Source: Micropterix aruncella
Taxonomy: Eukaryota; Arthropoda; Insecta; Lepidoptera; Micropterigidae
DNA length: 64,000 bases
Assembly: GCA_944548615.1 (NCBI GenBank)
Contig: OX155960.1
Coordinates: 34,192,475-34,256,474 of the forward strand
Direction: 5' to 3'
The first letter of the stretch is position 1; each line of letters starts with the position of its first letter. The notes under the pieces are model-generated. The model saw nothing but the letters and a program-made list of their open reading frames with translations. It was not told where the DNA came from and ran no database searches. This document shows positions 22,514-33,400 of this stretch, in pieces. The position numbers were made by a program, and so were the translations under genes.

Positions 22514-24428
22514 AATTGTAAATTACCAAATGGCACGACTAAAAAAATATTCATTGCAACCGTTCTTAAAATCTCTTAAATCGTCTAATGGTTTGCTGTT
22601 CTCTGTTTCTTAGTCACTTACTTTAATAAAGTTTTAATCATTTCCAATTTCTCCTGCTCCCGTTTCCTTGATATCAGCACCCTCTTTGACAATAAATTTT
22701 TCTTTCGTACTTTCTCTGACCTCTTTTTAGTCATTTTATTTATTTCCTTCGATAAATATTGTTTAAAACCTGTCTTCAACTTATCTTAATAACAGTATAG
22801 CTAATAGGTGCGGTGCGTTCACCGACCGCGCCGCGCGATGCGTTCATTGAAACAAGGACGTGTCTTGAATTGGTAAGTATTGTTGTCGCGTATCCGCATG
22901 CGAAGCGGTGATTTAGGGCTCGTAATTCTATAGCCCCTGACTGAACGACGACCAACAGTATCATTAAAACACGAGAGGATTGCGTGATGCAAATTGACAG
23001 TATTTGAAAATGCTTAAAATTTACTTTATCATAGACACGTTTAAAATAATCATTGTTATTTTAAACTTGCCTTGATACCATAATAAAATTGTGTATATTG
23101 TTTCATCAACACACACGCTGCGACTAAATTATACATATCTAATACGCTAGTAATTATCTATTTTCCGTAGATGTAATTATTTAGATGTGACCTCGTAAGT
23201 TACTGCTTCTTCTAATACTGATGTATCTTTGTGAGTTATGATTAATTAAACTTCTTCTACTTAGGTGCGTTTATAAGAATAATTGAAACGCCCAATCACT
23301 TCCTTTTCCTTGTACAGTGTTCACGTCATTGTTTAAAATTAAACAAATCTTACGACATACTCTGCCCTCCTACGATCCATACTGCGATAGCTCCAATTCT
23401 GGGTGCCGTAGTTGACAATACTGCCGTGGGCGACAAATTTGTAAACAGCCACCCACAGCTTTCAAAGTACAGCTATGCAACTTTTTAAATCAGTTAAAAC
23501 GTATTTATTCAAGTCGCGCGGTTGGTCACTCGTTTCCCTCGCTTCGGAGTGCCTTAATATTAAATGCTACGCGTGAACGTGCCTCTTTACCGGGTCTAAT
23601 GATTTAATTAAGGCACTAGTTAACCGTTTGCTCCCCTGGCTACCTCTCATAATCTAAATTAGCGGCGCTTTTGCCAGGAGAATCGTTAACCTTAAAATAT
23701 ACCTTATGGGGCGAGTTAATTTATTATTATTATTTATTGCTAGTTAGCCTCCGAGGGAGGTCATTAAATAAATCCTAATAATCTCAGAGCTGGCCTTACG
23801 ACCTTAATTAGGGCGGCTATATCTAGCTAGGGTGTGGCAGTAAAATGACCCAATTTTCTGTATGTGATATTTTATTATTTATTTCTATATTTTAGTTTCG
23901 ATGTATACGTCCGTGATCCGTCCGTCTGTCTATCTATATGTCTGTCTACTGTGCGCACGATAACTCTAGAACGCGTTGTGCGATTTCAAAAATTCCTTCT
24001 CCCATCAATTGTATTCGTCAATGGTAATGACTGTTTTGATTTAGAGGAACCTATCGCATCTGTTGTGTCAGAAGCGACTCTCGCGAATTTCTAGTGAACC
24101 TTCAGAGCTAAATTAAAAACGTGGTCCTCGCAAACTTATATACAGGGAGATATTGCATTACGTTGCCCGACAGAAACTACAGTATAAATAAGACGTTATC
24201 GAGGATGTAGGAGAAGTATGTAGGATTGCAATGTTTAAATCTGATTAAACCGTCATCATCCGTTGCCTTCTCCTTTTCGGAGTTTGGCTATCGTCATTGC
24301 TATCTCAATGTCAGATGCTGCTTCCCCGGAATAAGGAATTCGTGCTTCTTCCAAGCCACTGTCATAAATTCTTAAACAAAGTAAGTGTCACCGTTTTCCT
24401 GGGATTTCTATCCTGGTGTTTTGTTGCA
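22514..24428. other. intergenic, nothing recognised
   Basis: I see no supportable gene. A segment at about 23905-23975 with repeated CCGTCTGTCTATCTA-type motifs and CGATAACTCTAGAACG resembles simple repeat-associated intergenic DNA common in arthropods. Confidence 0.4.
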
Positions 24429-24436
24429 GTAGGTGG

Positions 24437-27093
24437 CAGTGACGGCTCGTCCTAAGGAGCGCTGGTGCGGTGCACTCCCACAAAAATTTAAGCAATTAAA
24501 TCAATAATTACCCTGTACACTTTTTTAAAAATAATCCATCGCTAGGAACAATAATCCGACCGACTAAGTGGAGCGCCAGCGAATACGCTCCTATGAACCA
24601 ATGTTCAATACAACAAACAGCACTGAATGTAACGAGTGCGAAAGAGAAAAATCGACAATCTCCTGCACGTGAAACAAAAGATTTTGTATCGAAATTTAGC
24701 AGTATTAAGAGCGCCGCTCCAACGGGTGAACAACGCGCATGCGCTCTCGGCTCGCTATCTCGCTCCCACCGGGACGTAGCCAGTGCGACTACTTTCATAC
24801 TGTTCGAACGTAAACAAAATTAAATGTCAGTCAGTGTCAATAATTGACACGCGCGCGAGGCAATATCGAATTTTGGCACTGTTTGACTGTAAATAATTAG
24901 AAAAATAGCTTGTTTGCATGTTATTTGGCGGTAACAATGGAACAATACAGTGTGTCGTACATAAAAAACTGTGAAAAGACTTTAGAAGTGCGTCTCGAAC
25001 TAAAATCAAAGGGGCGACCGCGTCCTGAAATAACGCTAACACAAACGTGTAGTACAAAATCTAAAACTTATACACGTGTTTTCAAACCTGAGCAGTATAC
25101 CAAAACACCGTGGTTATGTGGGTGTGAAGAAACGAACAAATTGTTTTGTTTTCCATGTCTTGTGTTTGGAGCCGGCGCGGGCGGTGGTGCCGAGACTGTA
25201 TGGACAGAAACTGGTGTTCAAGATTTAGCGCATCTTTCAATTAAAGTGAAAAAACATTCGCAATCTCGATTTCATATGTTAAATGAAGTGCAATTGGCAT
25301 CTATCGGGCGACAAGATATTCGAAAGGCGCTCGATTCTGCTTATCGAAAATCTATTCGAGAATTCAATGAGGGTGTTGATGAAAATCGATATATTTTACG
25401 TCGCTTAATAGATTGCGTGGTATTCTGTGGTGCATTCCAAATTGCATTACGGGGACACGATGAATCTACGGAATCTCTGAATCCCGGAATATATAGAGGC
25501 TTGGTTGATTTTGTGTCAGAGATCGATTTGGCCATGAAGCAGCACTTATCAAGCAGTTCTGTTTTTAAAGGTACGTCTAAATCAATTCAAAACGATATTT
25601 TGGATGCTATTTATGAAGTTTGCAGATGTGAAATACAGATACAAATAAAAAATGCAGATTTTGTTGCAATTCAGGCAGACGAATCAACTGATTGTTCTAC
25701 TATTCAACAGCTGGTGTTTATTATAAGGTATATACATGATGGTAAAATTTACGAACGATTTTTGAAATTTTTACAACCTAAGGGTTATACATCAGAAGTA
25801 ATAGCGGCTGAAATCATGAAAGAGCTTGATTCTTTAAATATTGATTAAAAAAAAATAATTGGTCAGAGCTACGACGGAGCTGCCGTCATGAGTGGAAGTA
25901 CAAATGGCGTCCAAAAGATTATTAGAAATATCTACCCATATGCTTATTATGTACATTGTTACGCGCATCAACTCAATTTAATTTTAGAAAAATGTGCATC
26001 GATTAACCACACAGTACGAAGCTTCTTTTGCAATTTGCATGCATTTCCATCGTTTTTCACGCGATCGCCGAAAAGATCCGAATTTTTAAAAGAAATCGTC
26101 CACAAAAGAATACCTGCCGCTCCACAGACAAGATGGAATTATAATACACGTACAGTAAAAGTTTTATACGATAACTTAGAGCCCCTGAAAGAGTGTATGC
26201 AAGCAATAATGGACAGTCGTAACAGTGACCCAAAAACATTTAATCAAGCTCAAATGCTCCTTTCATATTTAAATGAAGACAATTTTTTATATTGGCTAAA
26301 CTTTTTCGCGACGCTCATGCCCCACTGTGAAATGCTGTTCAAGTGTTTGCAGTCTCGATCCCTTGACTCAATTAAAATTATGAAAGAAGTCACTAAATTT
26401 GAAAAGGTCGTCAATGAATTACGTGATGCTGTTCCACCGCCTTCGCCTAAGAAAAAACGTCGGCCTGATAACGTGAATCATTCAGCTATGAGAAAAGAAG
26501 TGTGTGACATATTACGAATGCAGATAAAAGACAGATTTGTTCATACAGACCATTTATTGGCGTCCAAATTGTTTTACACTGACAAATTTTTAGACTACAA
26601 TAAGAGTTTTCCGGATGATGATTTTAAGAAAGTGGTAAACACGTATGATTTCCTGGAAAAAACTAAACTGAAAAATGAGCTATTAGTCATTTATAGCAGA
26701 GAAGATTTTCACAACGCTGACGGCGCCGTTGCTTTACTTCAACATTTTATGGAATTTGCATTAGAATCCGTATTTGCTGAAAGCATGAAACTGCTAAAAA
26801 TTATTTGTACCATTCCTATGACGTCAGTAGAAAGTGAGCGCTGTTTTTCGACGTTAAATAAAGTCAAAACGTTTTCACGCAATACTATGGCACAAGATCG
26901 TCTGAATGCATTGTGTATGATAAGCATAGAAAAACGCTTAATTAATTCCATCTCAGACTTTCACAAGAAAGTGATAGATGTTTTCGCTGGACAAAAAGAC
27001 CGGCGAATGGATTTTATTTACAAATAAATGTAAGTAATTATATCCTGTTTTTTTTATTGCACACCCATAAAAAATATTCACGAGCCGCCTCTG
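24437..27093 (+). mobile_element. hAT transposon (ZMYM1/TTF-type), nearly intact
   Basis: The ends CAGTGACGGCTCGT (24437) and ACGAGCCGCCTCTG (ending 27093) are inverted repeats. A perfect 8-bp duplication, GTAGGTGG, flanks them at 24429-24436 and 27094-27101. The 2657-bp unit carries one transposase gene in a single frame (24937-27027), about 500 bp of 5' leader and 66 bp after the stop. One internal stop codon is the only visible lesion. Confidence 0.93.
24937..27027 (+). pseudogene. hAT transposase, ZMYM1-like, one premature stop
   Basis: The frame begins at ATG 24937 (context ACAATGG) and runs 696 codon positions with one interruption, TAA at 25846-25848. The frame is unchanged across that stop. 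Order of parts: a TTF-type zinc finger (WLCGCEETNKLFCFPCLVFG, residues about 60-80); a DUF4371-like region with IRDA-type helices; a first catalytic-region Asp in QADESTD; GQSYDGAAVMSG just after the stop; a C-terminal hAT dimerisation segment (MTSVESERCFSTLNKVK). The interruption lies in an A-rich run at the junction NID-stop-KKIIGQ, where one substitution or a sequencing error would suffice. Without readthrough, neither half would be an active transposase. Confidence 0.88.
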
Positions 27094-27101
27094 GTAGGTG
27101 G

Positions 27102-28975
27102 TATATACTGCTTCTAAAGACATAGCCGAAGTATTTCATTTTCATCGTTTAGCTGTCGAGAGCAGCTTCAATTCTTTCCACATTCTTTGCAGTACCAATT
27201 CGTTACAAACCAGACGGCGCATAGGCGTGGCATACCTCTGATTAAAATGGTAGCTGTCTGGTATACTGTGCCTTTGGTGAGATTTTTAGCCGTGCGATCA
27301 CCGATCAGGCCACATCCAAAATTCTTTCGCCAATAGTTTTTATTTGATCATGTAAAGAGCTGATTTGATAATAATAGTTATTTTTGTATTAATTATTTCC
27401 ATTTTCTCTCACTTGATTATGAAGTATTAGGTATCATTACACATTATTCAGTTATCTAGATGAAACACTTGACATAGATACTGCTTATTTTTTACAGCTC
27501 TTAGATACTTATATATTTCTTTTCCTTTTCTTAGTTATTACTTTGAGAAGTGTGCGCAATTCACTATTTACAACTGACAGTCTACCTAGTTAGGCAGACT
27601 TTGTATATCCACTTTTCAAGCATTTTATTTCGGAAGTACATTTACTGCTATTTTTATTCTTTTAAATCGACCTGCCTACCTTTGGGTTACTATTCAAAAA
27701 GTAGGTAAAAATCGTTGGGTTTTTTTCATTTAATTTCTTAATAACAATAATTGTTACTAAGAAATTAGACTAGAAATTAGACCTATACCACTATTTTTTC
27801 ATTACACAAGAGACCCATTTATTACTTTTTTTGTATTTAGAATCGTAGGAACGATTTGACGTATCACGTATTTGTGGGTTTCGTTTTTTTTTTTTTGGTA
27901 CTCGAACGTGCATGATACGATTTGTTGCGTTCGGGCGAGAATATAGCTGTCGTATCACGTACATTTGTATAGGTAGGGTGGCTAATAAATATGAAATGCG
28001 AGACGTTGTCCAAAGGCTTTGGCAAGATAAACTTTATTCAATTTATGCTGGCAGCACTGCTACAATGGCTCGCCTGTCTGTCGGTGCTCGCCCTGCCAAT
28101 TTGGTCTCACGGCCTGAATTTCGAGGGCGTAAATCGAAATCGGCTTAACCGCCTCGAACTCGACTCCCGACTAGAAGCTACTCCAAGGGCTAATGCCGCA
28201 TCGCTGCCCTGATTCGTTGGTTTATTTTTATTTATGCCTACGCCCCTTTTATGTTTATTTTATGCTTCCGCGATATTGAGCCGCTAGTAAAGTCTGTTTT
28301 TATGTTGAGTGTGGGATAATCCACTTACCCCCTATATCATTGCTAGGGGTAGCGTATTAGATCATTCGTATGGAGCGAGCGTAGAAGTAAGGCAAATAGA
28401 ATTCGGGCGTGTTACGCTGAGATTTGCTGATGCGTGATGACGTCATGACAACTTCGCTATATATTTATTTATTTAAGAAAAGTACAATATTATTTTCTGC
28501 AGTACATTAGCGTCAATCAAACCTTTCATTTGAAACTTAACACGATATATTTATGTTAATTTATTGACATTTAGACAGCTACTTACTTGATATGTAGACA
28601 GTTAAGGTATCCTAAGACACTCGGGATGACATGACGATTCTAACAATACCACACACTTCTAAATCGGTTCAAGCGTTTAGAAGCTATGATGAAATAACAA
28701 AACGTAAAACATACATAGACAAGCCCTGAACACTTTACACTCCTTTTTGACGGGCAGTAGCGTAAAAAAAGAAAACTGCAGCCGAGTATATTCATTAAAT
28801 CAACGCCGCCTAACTAGACCTAGGCCTCCACTAAGGGAAGCGTACCAAGTAAGCAATGGCTGGTGCATACGTGGAATTACATCATTTTCATTTTCAATAT
28901 AATAATAATCAACTAGGTTAATAATAATAACCATTAATAATAATAATAAATAATTATAACTTAGTCGTACGTATA
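27102..28975. other. intergenic, nothing recognised
   Basis: AT-rich DNA with short frames only. The stretch at 27905-28210 is open in two overlapping frames but contains no recognisable domain. An (AAT)n-rich tract precedes the BEL insertion at about 28900-28960. Confidence 0.4.
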
Positions 28976-28980
28976 TAAGG

Positions 28981-30405
28981 TGGTTCAGAATATCCGAAAG
29001 AGCGGACGCCAGGGTCGATAAATCTTCCCTAAAAGTGAGACCCTCTTACAAAGGGTAGGAAACATAATTAGTCACGGACGCCGAGGATATGAGATTCCTT
29101 GAAAAATAGCTGATAACTCAAAGGAAAGGACAGAAAGGGGCTATAAAATATAAAATAAACGAGCGGTCGACCCTGAAACACGAGAATCCAGGGACCGACA
29201 ACGTTCCCATTCAAAATAAATCGTGAAAAGGACCCCTTAGTAACACATGGTAACGATAAATTCCCTGGCGAGGCGACTGGCAAAAGACTACGAAATAAAA
29301 ACCGTGGACGTTACAAAAAATCATACATACTCCAAATCCCACAATTCCCCCTAGAAATAATATAGTTTAAAATGTAAAGAAACTTGCATGATTAATTAAT
29401 TAAGCATAGCATATAGTATTTCGTTTAATGTAAAGTAAAGCGCTAGGAGAGACAACTTAATTAGCCTAATTAACGATCTAACATTAATATTAACTTGTTA
29501 CTAATGACCTGAAACTAACCTATGTTTAAGACAATATGTACTCGGGAACGGTGGCGTTTGCGACGAGAATCTGTAATAACAATAATAATAATAATGCTTT
29601 ATTTAAGAGGAAGTAGTACGAAAATTATGTCTTAAAAAACTACCCAACTAGGTTAATGCCTGTACTAGGGTAGATTCTTTTCTTTTAAATTAAGCAAATA
29701 ATATGTCTATAAAATGTTTAAATGTAAGACAGAGACAACTAGTGTATTCGCTTCTCGCTCTAGCGTGCAAGCGAGGAAGCATGATTGCGATGTCTCTTTC
29801 ACACGGGGTTGTGTCTGGTTTGTGCGCCCTGTCTCGTTATTGGACAAAACGTGTGCGGCGCAGTAATAGGGGTGTGTTTAGAAATTTCTGGAAGGATCTA
29901 GACCAATGAGAGGTAAGGGCGGTCGCTATCTTAAACAAAAATGTAATGGCGATCGACGACAGAAAAGAGCGAAAGCTTCAGTTGTAAATTGGCAAAGGAT
30001 CAGCGTGAACGCGCCGCGATCCAAGCACCGGGACTTAGTAGTAAATTATAAGTACTCGGAACTCAATGTAAAAGTAAAGATAAGTGACCGAATAAAAGAA
30101 AGTCTCGCGAATAAAAAGTGTTTATTTTCGACGGAAGCTTATCCTGCGTGACCTGAGGAAAGTGAGGTTCTATCACGGAAGCCTCTCGCCGAACTAATTT
30201 CCTTGTGAGGTTGGAATCCACCAATCGTTCGAGACAACCACCCCTGAGAGAAAAACCAACCTAGCTGGTGAGTGATTACCATTTGAATACAGTCCAAGGT
30301 GAAAACCATTGAAGATAATCGAAGGGGTAATTACCCAGCACAAAGGGGGTCGCGTAAATTCACAAGTAAAGTGGGTTTATGCAAACCGGGTAAAAATCCC
30401 AACCA
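28981..30405 (+). repeat. 5' LTR of the BEL/Pao element
   Basis: TG...CA-type terminus (TGGTT...AACCA). A TATA-like CTATAAAATA at 29141-29150 could be the core promoter, and several AATAAA motifs are present; which is used cannot be told. Two short adjoining frames (29703-29909, 29906-30151) overlap at ATGA but have no recognisable similarity. At 1425 bp the LTR is rather long. The 29588-29672 part (AATAATAAT, then CTACCCAACTAGG...CTAGGGTAG) resembles the 42413-42444 repeat. Confidence 0.93.
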
Positions 30406-30408
30406 TCG

Positions 30409-30426
30409 TGGTCCTCCGTCAAGCCG
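30409..30426 (+). other. primer-binding site of the BEL element
   Basis: TGGTCCTCCGTCAAGCC begins 3 nt after the 5' LTR. TGG at this position pairs with the CCA end of a tRNA, which primes minus-strand synthesis. I cannot say which tRNA it matches. Confidence 0.6.
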
Positions 30427-30488
30427 AATAAAGAAAATCGGAAAGAAAAGTGACTTTGGATCAAGAACGAGAAAAGAAAAATAAAAAT

Positions 30489-33400
30489 ATGGATTCGAAA
30501 AGCACGCAATCCGAAAATCCAAGACCTTCATCGCGCGCCTGGTCAGAGAGCAGCAGAAGAAGCGAGCACGTTCAGGAACTGCGAGCAGCATCTGAAGAAC
30601 TTCGAAGAGTGAACCTCCAAAAAGCCAAGAAAAAAGCTGATAAAAATAAATTGGATGCGGAACTGAAAAAAGTGGCTGCGCGGCGCACGGCGCGCAGAGC
30701 GGCTGAAGAAATCGAAGAAGAGGCTGACATGGACCTTCAACGAGCAGCGATGCAGGAAGAACTGGATGCAGCGGAAGAAGACTCGCGGCATGCTATGAGG
30801 ATGCTGGAAATTGTCTCCGAAACCTTCGGGACAGAAACGAGCAGTCAGGAAAATGATCGCGACGTCGCGGGGGACAACACGGCAGCCAGCAGAGTGTCGA
30901 GATGGGCCGAGTATCAAACTCCAGCTGCTGAGACGTCCCCAGAACCCTGGGGGGGAACATTCGCAGAAGAAAATGGAGAAGCGGCACGGCGGCGTGAAGA
31001 CGGCGGGCGATCGGAACCGGGCAACGCGGCGGCGTCCGGCGCGACGGTGGCGGACGGCGCGACGGTGGCGGACGGCGCGGCGAATGCGGGCGGCGCGGCG
31101 AATGCGAGCGGCGCGGCAGCTGCGGACAACGCTAGGGCAGAGACCAAGGCGGTCTCGGCGGCGGCGGTAAAGGCCGCCGCTGATACGGACCTGGGTACGA
31201 GCAGCGATGGAATTAGCAGCTCGAGCGAAAAAATGATAAAAGAGGTATGTAAGATTTTTTCTGTAGCGTCCACAAAACCGCATTTTGCAAAAGAGTTACC
31301 TTCATTTCACGGGAATCCTTTAGAATTCGTAGCCTTCAAAGCTATTTTCAAACAGTCGACAGACGTAATGCATTTAAATGATGCACAAAACTTATTGCGT
31401 TTGCAGACAGCATTAAAAGGTAGAGCACGCGAGGCAGTGACGGGTTTGCTTTTAAGTCCTGACAACGTGACAAATATCATGACCACGTTAGAGGCGCTAT
31501 TCGGTAATACGAATTTAATTATTCAGAGAACGATAGCGGATTTGAGGAAAGAAAAAGGGTTATCTGATAGTCTAGATGCAGACGGTTTAATGCGATTTGC
31601 GTGCCAGATAAAAAATCTGGTCGCGACCGTAAAATCGGTAAATAAATTAGAACATCTTTATAATCCAGACTTATTGGCTTCACTTGTGGCAAAATTGCCA
31701 AAGAACTTATTAACTCTGTGGCTAGCTGACAGGGGAAGGGTTGGTTTAAACGATCCGGTATTAGTTTATTTCGCATTATGGTTAGAGAAATTAGCGATCA
31801 GCGCACAAGACGCCGGTCTGTGTACCGCAGAGCTCCCTAGGAAAAGTTATGATAACCCGCGAGACAAGAGACAGAAAGAAACGGGCTCTAAAAAATATAT
31901 TTTACATACCCAGGGCAAAGAAGACCCTAAGTGCCCTCGGTGTGAGAAATCCCATTATTTAAATAAATGTGAAGAATTTAAAAATCTAACTTTAGCAAGC
32001 CGCTGGGATGAGATAAAAAAAATGCGTAGGTGTTTTAAATGTTTAGGGCACAACCACGGCCGAAAATCGTGTTCGGCATATAAACGGTTTCCAAAGGGCA
32101 AATATCATTATCTGCTGACCGCCCCGCCGCCTGCGAACGAGGCGGACATCGCGGCGGCGCCGCGCGCGAGCTCCGAGGTAGTGGCGAACGCAGTATCTGG
32201 AAATCAGGTCATTCTGCAAGTATTACCGATAACCGTAGTTGGAACCCGGGGTAGAAAAACATTATATGCGTTGTTAGACGCAGGCGCGACTGTTTCACTC
32301 ATTGATCAGAGCGTGGCAATAGAACTAGGCATTCGAGGCCCGACGCAGGGATTACAGCTCTCTGGAATCGGGAATATGAGAGAGAGTAATAGCAGTGCCG
32401 AAGCGGTGTCCTTCAAAGTAAGGGGAGATTTAGGTAAGAAGGAATACGTAGTACGAGCTTACAGCGTAGCCTCGTTAAATCTACCGGAGGTCAAAAGCGT
32501 GATAAGTGCGCAGAGGCCGATCGGAGGGATGGTGCGTTCGACTCAGGCGACGACCGTAAAACCTGACCTGCTCCTGGGAGCTAATTGTTGGGAACTGATA
32601 GTCTCTAGAGGATTAAAAATGGTAGACGGGGGCCTATCGGTATCTAAAACACTCCTGGGGTGGGTGGCTATCGGCGGCAATAACGCTCTCGAACGAGACA
32701 TTAGGTACCCGGCGCTATGCTTAAATCAGGAAAATGAACCTTCTTTAGATAAATTACTTGAAGAAAATCTGAAGCTAGAGTACGATTGGCCACAGAAAAA
32801 GCGAAAGCTTCAGGCCGATGTTAGGGCTGAAAAAATCTTAGAAGATACTACTTCTTTTAAAAATGGAGTATGGGAGACAGGTCTGTTATGGAAAGAGGTG
32901 AACTTTTCCGTACCAGATAACCGAGACATGGCAATGACTCGGCTGAGGTCAGTGGAACGGAAAATGGACTCCGACCGTCTTTATGGAGAAAAATACTGCC
33001 AGCAGATAGAGAGATATCTAGCTGAGGGGTATGCTTCGGAAGTCGAGGAAAAACAATTAAAAAACCGCCCTCGAGTGTTATTTCTTCCGCACCTGGGGGT
33101 TATTCACCCCGCGAAGAAAGACAAAATTCGTGTCGTTCACGACGCTGCGTCCTCGGGCGCAGGCGGGTCGCTGAATAGCATGTTATTAGGTGGACCAGAC
33201 TATTTAAATAGCATATTAGGAATTTTATTACGATTCCGTGAAAATGCAATCGCTTTCACGGCCGACATACGAGATATGTATCTTCGGATAAAAGTGAGAG
33301 AGGAAGATAGCTTCAGTCAGCTGTTTCTCTGGCGAGGTTTCCAGCGTGAAAGTCCTCCAAAAATCTTAAAAATGGACTGTCTAATATTCGGTAGTTGTTG

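Noticed and set aside
25846..25888. Two separate hAT genes
   Set aside because: The second part continues in the same frame right after a single TAA and supplies the missing catalytic half. It is one interrupted gene.
30450..30488. GTG start of the BEL Gag-Pol frame
   Set aside because: The frame is open upstream, but the first ATG is at 30489, the expected start in an animal cell.
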